From the NCBI GenBank assembly GCA_027492875.1, contig JAPUDV010000108.1, positions 1-47,949 of the forward strand: 47,949 nucleotides of DNA, in the 5' to 3' direction. This document shows, piece by piece, positions 35,922 to 44,020 of this stretch. The translations under genes were made by a program, and so were the position numbers. This DNA is from Candidatus Competibacteraceae bacterium (GTDB lineage Bacteria > Pseudomonadota > Gammaproteobacteria > Competibacterales > Competibacteraceae). The notes beneath the pieces are model-generated. The model was given only the letters and a program-made list of their open reading frames with translations. It did not search any database and was not told where the DNA came from. Every line of letters begins with the position of its first letter. The first letter of the stretch is position 1.

Positions 35922-37274
35922 TCAGGCTTCGGGTGCCGGCGGCGCGGCCGGCGCGTCCTTGCGGGCGGAACGGGGCTTGCGCCGGCGGCGGGATTTGCTC
36001 TTTTTCGCTGGGGCCGCCGGCTGGGTCATCCGGTCCCGTCCGCTCTCGTCCTGCGCCAGCAACCGGGTCCACCAGCCAGCCAGATCCCCCGCAGATTCGT
36101 CGGCCTCGGCCCGCAGCAGCAGAAAATCGTAGGCGGCGCGGAATCGGGGATGGGCCAACAACCGCAGCGGTCGCTTGCCGGTGATGCAGGTTAGCCGCTG
36201 CTGCATTTCCCAGATTTCCCGCATCGGCAGGCTGTAGCGGCGCGGCAGGGAAGTATGACGGATTTGCGCCTGGATCACCGCTTCGGCGGCAACCAGATGG
36301 GCTTCGTTCGCGTCCGACTCGTCCTCTTCGAGATGTTGCAGCCGCTCTCGAAAGGGTTCCCACAGCAGGGCGGCGAATAAAAACGCGGGCTGGACCGGCT
36401 TCCCTTCGGCCAGTCGCTGGTCGGTATTGGTCAGAACGCGGATCAACAGGGTTTTGGGGTAATGGCGCTGCTGGTGGTTCAGACAGCGCTCGGTCGCCGG
36501 GAACAGCCAGCCGAACAGGCGGTAATGGCGCAGCAGTTCGAAGGTCTGGATGGCGCTGCCGCCCATGAACAGCTTGAGGATTTCGTCGAACAGACGAGCC
36601 GGGGGAATCTGCTCCAGTAAATGGCCCAAGCGCTGCAACGGCGCTTCGGTGGCGGGATCGAGCCGAAACCCAAGTTTGGCGGCGAACCGCACCGCCCGCA
36701 GCATTCGTACCGGGTCTTCGTGATAGCGCTCGGCCGGATCGCCGATCAGCCGGATCAGGCCGGTCTTGAGGTCGGCCATGCCGCCCACGTAATCGAGCAC
36801 CGCGAAATTGGCGATGTCGTAGTACAGCGCGTTGATGGTGAAATCCCGCCGCCAGGCGTCGTCCTCGATGCTGCCGTAGACGTTGTCGCTGAGGATACGG
36901 CCGTCCTTGGCCCGCTCCACGGTCTGACCGTCGCCCTCATCGCCGATTTCGCCGCAGGCGCGAAAAGTAGCGACTTCGACGATTTCCCGGCCGAACTGAA
37001 CGTGGGCCAGCCGGAAACGGCGACCGATCAACCGGCAGTTGCGGAAAAGGGCATAAACCTGTTCGGGCCGGGCGTCGGTGGCGACGTCGAAATCCTTGGG
37101 CTCGCGGCCGAGCAGCAAATCCCGCACGCCGCCGCCGACCAGACAGGCCCGATGGCCGGCTTCGCGAAGCCGGTACAGCACCTTGAGCGCATAGGGGCTG
37201 ATATTGGCCCGCGAGATGTTATGGGAGGGACGGGGAATAACGTCAGGTTGGGGATTCGAGATTCTTGCTTCCAA
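35922..37274 (-). CDS. pcnB: Poly(A) polymerase I
   Basis: PcnB adds 3' poly(A) tails that mark RNA for decay. This class II nucleotidyltransferase has the active-site motif LVGGGVRDLLLGREPKDFDVATDA (quoted in part: GGGVRDLLLGREPKDFDV), with the catalytic Asp pair in DFD. The RRDFTINAL segment and a basic C-terminal tail (SKSRRRRKPRSARK) follow, as in E. coli PcnB (465 aa). The start is uncertain. No ATG or GTG is in frame before the conserved HNISRANISPYALKVLYRL part; a TTG at 37274 gives 450 residues and is my choice. The frame stays open further, but beyond about 37350 it runs antisense to the tRNA-Glu gene, so starts there are implausible. It is followed 17 bases later by folK. Confidence 0.92.
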   Translation of the reverse strand: MEARISNPQPDVIPRPSHNISRANISPYALKVLYRLREAGHRACLVGGGVRDLLLGREPKDFDVATDARPEQVYALFRNCRLIGRRFRLAHVQFGREIVEVATFRACGEIGDEGDGQTVERAKDGRILSDNVYGSIEDDAWRRDFTINALYYDIANFAVLDYVGGMADLKTGLIRLIGDPAERYHEDPVRMLRAVRFAAKLGFRLDPATEAPLQRLGHLLEQIPPARLFDEILKLFMGGSAIQTFELLRHYRLFGWLFPATERCLNHQQRHYPKTLLIRVLTNTDQRLAEGKPVQPAFLFAALLWEPFRERLQHLEEDESDANEAHLVAAEAVIQAQIRHTSLPRRYSLPMREIWEMQQRLTCITGKRPLRLLAHPRFRAAYDFLLLRAEADESAGDLAGWWTRLLAQDESGRDRMTQPAAPAKKSKSRRRRKPRSARKDAPAAPPAPEA

Positions 37275-37292
37275 AGGAATGTTCGCAAACTC

Positions 37293-37320
37293 TTGTATGT
37301 ATTTAGAACATTCGTATAAT
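37293..37320 (+). promoter_or_regulatory. Sigma-70 promoter for tRNA-Glu
   Basis: A perfect -10 box TATAAT (37315-37320) lies 16 bases after a TTGTAT hexamer (37293-37298) with three of six consensus matches. Transcription would start near 37327, about 25 bases before the tRNA, a normal leader length. The promoter overlaps the likely 5' region of the divergent pcnB message. Confidence 0.65.
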
Positions 37321-37351
37321 ACTACTTTCCTTTCAAGACGCCAGTCATTAC

Positions 37352-37427
37352 GCTCCCTTCGTCTAGTGGCCCAGGACACCGCCCTCTCACGGCGGGAACA
37401 GGGGTTCGAAACCCCTAGGGAGCGCCA
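37352..37427 (+). tRNA. tRNA-Glu (anticodon CTC)
   Basis: This 76-base tRNA closely matches E. coli tRNA-Glu. The acceptor stem pairs GCTCCCT (37352-37358) with AGGGAGC (37417-37423). G is the discriminator and CCA is encoded (37425-37427). The anticodon stem-loop reads CCGCC-CTCTCAC-GGCGG, giving anticodon CTC, which decodes GAG. The T arm is GGGG-TTCGAAA-CCCC. E. coli has only the TTC isoacceptor, so a CTC gene means a further tRNA-Glu is expected elsewhere for GAA. It is divergent from pcnB. Confidence 0.95.
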
Positions 37428-37591
37428 ACTTACCCTCCGAAGCACGTCGGGTTCGCCCGCGAGACCGAGGGTTGGCACATGGTCATTTAGCTCGTGTCTG
37501 ACCAAAAATTGTGGCCAACCGGCGGTTGAGCCAGATGATGCCCGTAACCACGGGCTCCAGGCACCCCGCTCCAAACTTTTCCTCTCATGAA

Positions 37592-37681
37592 TTTTCCCGT
37601 GATCGAAACCGATGGGCGGGCACGATGCTCCGTGGTTCAGATATTGGCCCCGCGGCGCTAACCCTCGCTATCACGGGAAAA
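37592..37681. repeat. 12-bp perfect inverted repeat spanning 90 bases
   Basis: TTTTCCCGTGAT (37592-37603) and ATCACGGGAAAA (37670-37681) are exact reverse complements 66 bases apart. They lie in the roughly 310 bases between the tRNA and the enoyl-CoA hydratase gene, a stretch with no gene I can support. The arms could bind a dimeric regulator, form a long hairpin or be the ends of a tiny non-autonomous element. No target duplication is visible. Confidence 0.6.
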
Positions 37682-37737
37682 ACGTATGGTGAGGACAAAC
37701 TGTATCGTTGGCCTGCGGTAGACGAGGAGCATGCGGT

Positions 37738-38520
37738 ATGAGCGATGTCGTTCTGGTTACGATTCACGATTCCATTGCCCAACTGACCCTGAACCGGCCG
37801 AAGTCCTATAACGCCTTGAATATCGAGACCGCACAGGCCTTGACCCAGGCATTGCTGGACCTCGGGGCCGATCCGGCGATTCACGGCGTCGTTATCACCG
37901 GTGGCGGCGCGGCTTTCTCCGCCGGGGGCGACATCAAATTCGTGCTGGCCCATCCGCACGGACCGGCGGCGGCGTTTCACGAACTGGCCACCCATGTCCA
38001 CATCTGCGTGACCGAAATCCGCCGCCTGCGCAAACCGGTGATCGCCGCCATTAACGGGGTGGCGGCCGGCGGCGGTTTTTCCCTGGCGCTGGCTTGCGAT
38101 TTTCGGGTCATGGCGGAATCAGCACGGTTCAAGCAGGGCTTCACTAGCAACGCCCTGTGCATCGATGCCGGCGGCACCTTCACCTTGCCGCGGCTGGTCG
38201 GGCTGGCCCGCGCCCTGGAAATCGCCGCCTTCGACGAGCCGATTCCCGCCGAACAGGCGCTGGCCTGGGGACTGGCGACACGATTGGTCGCGGACGCGCA
38301 ACTGCTGGACACCGCTCTGGATATGGCGCGGACCCTGGCCCAGAAATCCCTGCATGTTTTCGGGTGCGTCAAGACCCTGCTGACCGATGCCTTCGATACT
38401 TCCTGGGAGGCGCAACTGGAACGCGAGCGGCGGGGCTTGGCCGCCTGTGCCGGTCATGCCGATGGGTTGGAAGGTCTACACGCCTTCGTGGAGAAACGCC
38501 CGCCGCGCTACAACCGCTGA
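37738..38520 (+). CDS. Enoyl-CoA hydratase/isomerase family protein
   Basis: This 260-residue crotonase-fold protein acts on a CoA thioester. The oxyanion-hole segments are AAFSAGGDIKFV (about 60-71) and NGVAAGGGFSLALACDF (about 105-121), and a typical ending covers residues 200-260. At the position of the second catalytic Glu of classical hydratases the chain reads CIDAGGTFTLPRLVG with Asp, as in PaaG-type isomerases. A hydratase reaction is therefore less certain than an isomerase or dehydration one. The ATG at 37738 follows a GAGGAG site; an in-frame upstream ATG at 37708 lacks one. It stands alone, without beta-oxidation neighbours. Confidence 0.9.
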   Translation: MSDVVLVTIHDSIAQLTLNRPKSYNALNIETAQALTQALLDLGADPAIHGVVITGGGAAFSAGGDIKFVLAHPHGPAAAFHELATHVHICVTEIRRLRKPVIAAINGVAAGGGFSLALACDFRVMAESARFKQGFTSNALCIDAGGTFTLPRLVGLARALEIAAFDEPIPAEQALAWGLATRLVADAQLLDTALDMARTLAQKSLHVFGCVKTLLTDAFDTSWEAQLERERRGLAACAGHADGLEGLHAFVEKRPPRYNR

Positions 38521-38570
38521 CGGCGTGCCCTGACCCTCAACCTCGCTACCGTCCCGCAGGTGCCCTCGCC

Positions 38571-39228
38571 TCAACAGCGCCACTGCTTATGCCGCAAGGA
38601 CAGTTGGTTCAGCAAATCCCGGCGATGTCGCCAGTCGGGCAGGAAGCGATCCATCGGTCCGATGAAACGGGCGTTGTGGGTCGGTTCCAACAGGTGGGCC
38701 ATTTCGCACGACGAGGTATTCAAGGTATTCCTGCGGCTTCTTGGCGAGTTCGGCGTTGAGGCGGACGCTGCCGGTCGCCGGCGTGCAACCACCCCATTTG
38801 GTTTTCATCCGCTGGACGAAGAACCGCCGCACGCGCACCCCCAGCAACGGTTCTCACCGGGCGATGAGCGGCGGCGCGGCCCGCTTGACCTGTTCCCGAT
38901 ACCATTTGGCGACGATGGCTTCCCGCCGCGCCTCGTCGGTGCCGGGCCGAACCCGCAACACCATCCGGTTGTGTTGCAGTTCCATCGCCGGCGCGGCATC
39001 GCCTTCCACGACGGCGAGCAGATAGCGCTTTCCCCACGCGAAGTGGCTCTCGCGATCCAGATACTCCCGGGGCGTTTCCCGTTCCTGTTGTTGGAGTTTG
39101 CGCGGCTGCTGCCTGATCCGCCCCAACTTGGCTATCGCGAAAACGCGGATGGTGTCGAGGCTCATGCGCCGGGGAGTAGCGATCCGCACTTGACCCAGCG
39201 GCGGATACACGCTGATACCGATTACTGA
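38571..39228 (-). pseudogene. YgjP-like (DUF45) metallopeptidase, broken gene
   Basis: The minus strand reads through a YgjP/DUF45 zinc metallopeptidase in pieces: SVYPPLGQVRIATPRRMSLD, then VVEGDAAPAMELQHNRMVLRV, then the conserved FFVQRMKTKWGGCTPATGSV. Three defects are visible. A TGA replaces a probable Trp codon after PPLIAR (about 38854-38856). Two bases are missing exactly at the zinc motif, so HEMAH becomes frameshifted after EYLVV (near 38710); the other frame resumes EMAHLLEPTHNARF. The N-terminus is cut off by the IS256 element at 39229. The gene cannot make an active protease. Intact relatives are often linked to type I restriction systems, and none is seen here. Confidence 0.88.
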
Positions 39229-40618
39229 GGTGAAGTCCTGGACTTGCTGGAAACATGAAGGAGCGGGATGCCTCCTGCCGGTTTGAACGCGGTGGCAGGC
39301 GTTGGAACCGACCAACCCGAGAGGAGCATCGCAGATGGCTAGGGTACCGGCGAGCGAGCAGACCCGCAAACGGATTGCGGAGGTATCGAGTGGCGACTTC
39401 GACCAGAGCGCCTGGTTGCGCGACGCGGTGCGGTTGATCATCGAGGACGGGTTGGAGGCCGAGGTGACGGACGTGTTGGGGCGAGGTGACCACGAGCGGG
39501 GTGAACCGGTCGGATACCGCAACGGCAACCGTCTGGGCCGGCCGAAGACGGCCGAGGGGATCGTGGAATTTGCCGTGCCGCAGGTGACGGGCGCGGCGGA
39601 GCCGTGGGCGAGCGAGATCGAGCCAGCGCGCTCTGGACGGACCGAGGCGCTGGAACGCCTGGTGGTGGAAATGTACGCGCGGGGTTTGTCGATGCGCGAC
39701 ATCGAAGCGGCCTTCGCCGGCGCCGACGGCCGCTGCGTGCTGACCCAAAGCGCGGCCAGCCCGGTGGCGGAGCGGCTGTGGGAGGATTAGGTCGCCTTTG
39801 CCGGTCGCACGCCGGCCGGGCCACCGATGCGCTACCTGTTGCTGGACGGGGTGGCCGAACGGGTTGCCCCTGAGCCAACCGCGCGAGCCGGCGTGGGCGG
39901 CGTGGGGCATTGCGGCCTCGGGCGCCAAGATGCTCTCGGGGTTGTATGCGACGTCCAAAGCGGACACGGCCCGCGCCCGCGAGCGCCCGCGCGATCTCAA
40001 GGCCCGGGGGATGAACGCCCCGGCGCTGATCGCCACCGATGGCGCGCCGGGTCTGATTCGGGCGGTGGAAGAAGTCTTTCCCCAGAGCCTGCGCCAGCGC
40101 GGCCTGGCCCCTACGCTGCGCGATCTGGGCGCAAAGATCCCCGAGGAACGCTGGCGCGAGGTGAAGGCCTACGCCCTGGCCACCTACCGGGCGCTGTCGC
40201 CGCGGGCGGCGCGGGCCGCCGCCGAGGCGTTCCGGCGCCGGTCTGTGCGGGAGTTCCCCAGTGCCATGGCTTGCTTCGAGGACGATTTCGGGGCCTGCAT
40301 CGCCCATCCGCGCCTGCCCATCGCCCACCGCAAGGCGATTCGGACCCCCAACCTCCCGGAGCGGCTGTTCGGCGAGGAACGCCGGCGGACCCAGACCATC
40401 CCCCACGCCTTCGGCCAACGGGCCGTCCTGAAACGGATGTTCGCCGCCCTGGCCCGCGCCAGCCAGTCCTGGCGGCGGCGGGTCATCAGCGAGTTCGAAC
40501 TCAAACAGATCGAGGAACTGCAAACCGAGCTGCAAACCGGGTTCCGGCAACCGACCACGGTGGCGGCATCACCCACCGCATCCCGTCTCCTTTTTTCCAG
40601 CAACAATAGGACTTGACC
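39229..40618 (+). mobile_element. IS256-family insertion sequence, inactive
   Basis: A 1.39-kb element carries an IS256-type transposase between imperfect terminal inverted repeats. The left repeat starts GGTGAAGTCCTGGACTTGCT (39229) and the right, read inward on the other strand, starts GGTCAAGTCCTATTGTTGCT (from 40618). These show five differences over 25 bases. Length and repeats fit the family. No 8-9 bp target duplication is present: the flanks are ATTACTGA on the left and GGTGAAAA on the right. The left flank is the cut YgjP gene and the right flank is the 3' side of dabA, so the two sides were probably not adjacent when the element inserted. Confidence 0.85.
39335..40616 (+). pseudogene. 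IS256-family transposase, frameshifted
   Basis: The mutator-type transposase (about 425 residues when intact) starts near MARVPASEQTRKRIAEVSSG. It holds the conserved GYRNGNRLGRPKTAEGIVEF (about 57-76), RYLLLDGVAERV with the first catalytic Asp, IATDGAPGLIRAVEEVFP with the second, ACFEDDFGACIAH and RTPNLPERLFGEERRR. A TAG at 39788-39790 interrupts it after ERLWED, where relatives have Tyr. A one-base shift between GVAERV and LSQPREPAWAAWGI (near 39860) moves the rest into another frame. IS256 transposases need no frameshifting, so both changes are lesions. The stop at 40614-40616 lies inside the right terminal repeat. Confidence 0.88.
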
Positions 40619-40645
40619 GGTGAAAAGAAACCAGAAATTTTCACC
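40619..40645. repeat. 8-bp stem-loop at the IS256/dabA junction
   Basis: GGTGAAAA (40619-40626) and TTTTCACC (40638-40645) pair perfectly round an 11-base loop. The hairpin begins at the first base outside the IS256 right end and overlaps the dabA stop region (40641-40643). It may act as the dabA terminator on the minus strand, although only a short T run follows. Confidence 0.45.
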
Positions 40646-43600
40646 TGCCGTACCTCTCACCCTCACCGATCAATGCCGGCGGCAGCGGGTCGGCATGGCC
40701 GCGATACCAATCGCCCGAGCGAGCGCGTTCGGGCAGTGGCTGGATGGGTCCGGTCCAGGGCACGAATCCACGCGCCGGATCGAAGATCGAAAATTCCCCG
40801 CTGTCGGGGTCCTTGGCGATCACATGCACCCAATCGCCGCCGATCAGTTCGCGCAGGCTGGGCTGACGCTGGTAAATCGCGGTCAGCACATCGATGCGCG
40901 CCTCGACCACGATCTGCAAGCGCAGCGGCTCGTGAATCTCGATCATCTGCCGGGGCAGGCCGGTGCGCAGGTCGCTGCTGGCTCCTTCCATCACCGCGAA
41001 CAGCCCGGTGACGTTGTGCGGCGTCTTGGTCCCGCAACCCAGCCGCTCGTTGTTGACGGTGGAAAAGTAGTACTCCAGATTGATGCCCGCACCCACCGGA
41101 CCCACCGCCAACAGGATGCCTTCCAACACGGTCCCGCTGGAGTCCTGAGTCGGGTCGTAGGAAACCAGGAACGCCCGCCGGTCCAGGAATAATCCCTGAC
41201 TCATCGAGCGGCGACCGACCAGGGCGGCGGCATTGGTGGCGTGCCCCAATTCGGGCCGCGCCTGGCTGAAATCCCTGGAACGCTCCACCACATGCCGCAA
41301 CGCCTGGGCCGGCGTGGGGTCGCACGGCGCGGAAGCGAAACGGCGGCAGCGTTCGTGGGCCGACAGTTCGCAAGATCGGTCCAGATCCCGTCGCAGCGCC
41401 GCCAACACCGGTTCCAGCGCGGCCGGCAGCTCACTGGGATCGTACAGAGTAATTTGCTCGTCGCAGGTGTTGTGCTCGGCGCCGACGAACCAGGTGTCTT
41501 CCGGCACCTCGATGCCGCGCCCGGCCAGCAGCGCCCGCACTGCCGGGCGATTGGCCATGGCGGCGAAGGCACGGGCGTTCGGCCCGCCGTGCCGTCCGCT
41601 GCACGCCCCGCAATCGTAGGCGGCAAGGTGGGGATTGTTCTGGCTGATCGAACCGTGGCCCATCAGCACCACCAGCGGCGCGAACCGCGTGGTCACCCCG
41701 ATATTGCGCAGCAGGGCAGCCACCCGGTCGGCCTGCTCGGTGTCGGTGAACCCCAGGCGCGGCCGCTCCGGCGTGGCCGGCATACCGTCGTCCACCGCCG
41801 TGACCGCGACTTGCGTGGGTACCTCCGGCACCCACAGCGCATCGACCGCCGCCACTAAATCCGCCTGCCGACTGGGGGCAAGCAGCTTGCCGACCAGCGT
41901 CAACAGCGCGCCCGGCGCCAGCGCGGCGATCAGCGGCGCCGAGGACAGCAGATCGCGTCGTATTCCGTGGTACAGGTCGCGCAGCCGGTCGCGCTGCTCG
42001 CGCCGCCGGTCGTGCAACGCCTGACACGCTTCGGCGCCCGGTCGCGCGATTTCGCGCACCTCGTGGGCGGGCGTGGCCACCACCGGACACAGCGGCGTGA
42101 CCTCGCGATCATCCAGGCCGCGCCAATTCATCACCACCCCGAAAAAACCGGCCGCACCCAAGGTCTCGATACGTGGGTTCAGCTCTTCCAGATGGCGGCG
42201 GATGCCCTCTTCCCGGTCGTCGATGCAGAACACGATCTGGGCCTGCGGCCGTTGCCCGCGCGCGGTCCAGCGACCGTGATTGTTGGCCAGGGCGTTGATC
42301 AGCGCATCCCGATAGTGGTGCTCGTAGGCGCACTGCCACAGTGCGCCGCGCAAGGCGGCCGGCAAGGCGTCCAGCGGCGCCAGCAACGCCTCCAGATCCG
42401 TCAAGCTCAGCGCGCGCAACTCGCCACCGGACAGCCCGAGATGCTGGGTCAGCCGAAACAGCCGCCAGGCGCTGCCGTGAACCGTGTGCGTACCGGGCCG
42501 CGTCGCCACCGGACTGTGCCGCCAGGTCCAGATCATGTCGGCGAGGGTATCCCAAGGCGTGTGCGTTGCCCTCCCCACGCGCTCCGCTCCCCTCTCCCCT
42601 GGCGGGAGAGAAGTTGGAGGTGAGGGGGCCATTCCACCCTCCACCAAACCCCTCGTCCGGCTGGCCAGATATTCGGGCAGGCGGCCTTCGTACAGAGCCT
42701 GTCGGACCAGCGCTTCGGCCGGGTGTGCGGTGAAATAGTCGCGCAGCGCCGGCAGCGAGCCTTCCAGTCCCCAATGCTCGCGACACAGGTGCTCGATCCA
42801 CAGACCGTCCAGGCACAAACGCAGCGCCAGATAATCGGCCAGCGCGACCGGAGTCTCCCGGTTGGCCTTGTAGTCGCCATGCTGTTGCCGCCAGTGCATC
42901 ATCCCGGACCAGCCGGGCAATTCCAGGGCCAGACGGGTCAGATAGCCCGCCCAGCGCGACTCGGGGATTCCCAGTCGCCGCAGCTCGGCGATGATCGCGT
43001 CCACCGGCTGCTCCGGCCAGCGGGCCAGCGCCGCGCGCCAGCCGGTCAAGCCGGCCAGGCTCCAGGCGAGATCGCTCCCGGCCAGGCGACGCCAGGCCGG
43101 GTACAGTCCTTCGTTGCGACCGGGCAGAGACCAGGCCGCCAGCCCTTCATCCAGATGAGCGGCGCAGAGGCGGATCAGCGCTGGACGGACCTGATCGAGT
43201 AGATCCTGGCCGGTCAACACCCGCAGCAGCCCCCGGAAAGTGGTCCCCTCGCCCACCTCGGCGAACAACTGCTCGATCAGCGCCAGAGCATCCGCCTGCA
43301 TCCTTTTGTGAACGATGGGTCCCTCTTCGTCCGCGCCTCCCGCCCTGAACCGCGCCAGCAGCGACTTCGCCAAGTTGATCTGCAAATCCTCCAGTTCTTC
43401 CGGATGCAAATCAAAATCGGGTAGTTGCAAGCCTTGCAGGCAGGCGTGCCACAGGCTTTCCAGCGCGCGGGCTTCCCCGGCGACGCCTTCGCGTCCGGCC
43501 GCCTCCAGCAGTCGCTGACGCACGGTCGCCGATATATCGGACTGAAAGCGTCGGGTGATATCGAACTCTTCGATCCGCCAGATCAGTTGGCTCAGGGGCA

Positions 43601-44006
43601 GGGCTTCCACCCCGTGGACCAGCGCGACGCGCAGCACCTCGCCCCGGCGGATGTCCCGGCCGCCGGCACGGACCAGCACGGCTTCGGTCCTAAGCTCTTT
43701 CCGCCGGGCGAATGCCGCGTCCAGATCCGCGTCGTTAATTCGGCCGGCCCGGTACAGCGCGCGAAAGTTCTCCTCGGGCAGATAGGCGCGAATCCCGGTG
43801 AGTTGCTCGGCCGCCGCCAGCGCCTGTTCGAACGGCAGGTGCTGGTAACCGTGCAGGGTGTTGTGATGGACGAAATTCAGGATCGGGGCCTGGCCGGGCA
43901 GTACATGATCGAGATGGGCGATGACCTGCTCGACCATCTGGCGCGGCCCGAGCGCGGGTTGATCGGGCGCGCTGGGCGGCGAATCGGGCGCAACGGTCGC
44001 GGACAT
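40641..44006 (-). CDS. dabA: DabA, DUF2309 inorganic carbon uptake protein (long form)
   Basis: DabA is the cytoplasmic, beta-carbonic-anhydrase-like half of the DAB energy-coupled inorganic carbon accumulator and contains zinc. The 1121-residue protein has the active-site residues with the spacing of Halothiobacillus DabA: Cys594 and Asp596 in VFCIDDREEG, His784 in LMGHGSISQ and Cys799 in YDCGACSG (2 and 15 residues apart within each pair, as in C351/D353 and H524/C539). It is well over the roughly 830 aa of that protein, with the extra length N-terminal to or within the first half. Residues about 460-480 come from a dispersed palindromic repeat. The ATG at 44006 has a GGAGGAG site and follows dabB by 14 bases. 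Confidence 0.93.
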   Translation of the reverse strand: MSATVAPDSPPSAPDQPALGPRQMVEQVIAHLDHVLPGQAPILNFVHHNTLHGYQHLPFEQALAAAEQLTGIRAYLPEENFRALYRAGRINDADLDAAFARRKELRTEAVLVRAGGRDIRRGEVLRVALVHGVEALPLSQLIWRIEEFDITRRFQSDISATVRQRLLEAAGREGVAGEARALESLWHACLQGLQLPDFDLHPEELEDLQINLAKSLLARFRAGGADEEGPIVHKRMQADALALIEQLFAEVGEGTTFRGLLRVLTGQDLLDQVRPALIRLCAAHLDEGLAAWSLPGRNEGLYPAWRRLAGSDLAWSLAGLTGWRAALARWPEQPVDAIIAELRRLGIPESRWAGYLTRLALELPGWSGMMHWRQQHGDYKANRETPVALADYLALRLCLDGLWIEHLCREHWGLEGSLPALRDYFTAHPAEALVRQALYEGRLPEYLASRTRGLVEGGMAPSPPTSLPPGERGAERVGRATHTPWDTLADMIWTWRHSPVATRPGTHTVHGSAWRLFRLTQHLGLSGGELRALSLTDLEALLAPLDALPAALRGALWQCAYEHHYRDALINALANNHGRWTARGQRPQAQIVFCIDDREEGIRRHLEELNPRIETLGAAGFFGVVMNWRGLDDREVTPLCPVVATPAHEVREIARPGAEACQALHDRRREQRDRLRDLYHGIRRDLLSSAPLIAALAPGALLTLVGKLLAPSRQADLVAAVDALWVPEVPTQVAVTAVDDGMPATPERPRLGFTDTEQADRVAALLRNIGVTTRFAPLVVLMGHGSISQNNPHLAAYDCGACSGRHGGPNARAFAAMANRPAVRALLAGRGIEVPEDTWFVGAEHNTCDEQITLYDPSELPAALEPVLAALRRDLDRSCELSAHERCRRFASAPCDPTPAQALRHVVERSRDFSQARPELGHATNAAALVGRRSMSQGLFLDRRAFLVSYDPTQDSSGTVLEGILLAVGPVGAGINLEYYFSTVNNERLGCGTKTPHNVTGLFAVMEGASSDLRTGLPRQMIEIHEPLRLQIVVEARIDVLTAIYQRQPSLRELIGGDWVHVIAKDPDSGEFSIFDPARGFVPWTGPIQPLPERARSGDWYRGHADPLPPALIGEGERYGR
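42569..42628. repeat. Dispersed palindromic repeat inside dabA
   Basis: About 60 bases look like a widespread intergenic palindrome: CTCTCCC (42592-42598) pairs perfectly with GGGAGAG (42604-42610) round CTGGC, flanked by CCCCTC-rich arms and GGTGAGGGGG. I recall similar elements, of the form CCCTCACCCC-N-CTCTCCC, between genes in many gammaproteobacteria. Here it is translated in frame as a Pro/Gly/Arg-rich stretch in DabA that reads PSPPTSLPPGERGAERVGRA. It interrupts a conserved helix region without a stop or frameshift. Confidence 0.7.
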
Positions 44007-44020
44007 GGCCTGCTCCTCCA

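Noticed and set aside
39335..40616. Programmed frameshift in the IS256 transposase
   Set aside because: IS256 transposases are made from one frame, there is also a TAG stop, and no slippery sequence is evident, so decay explains it better.
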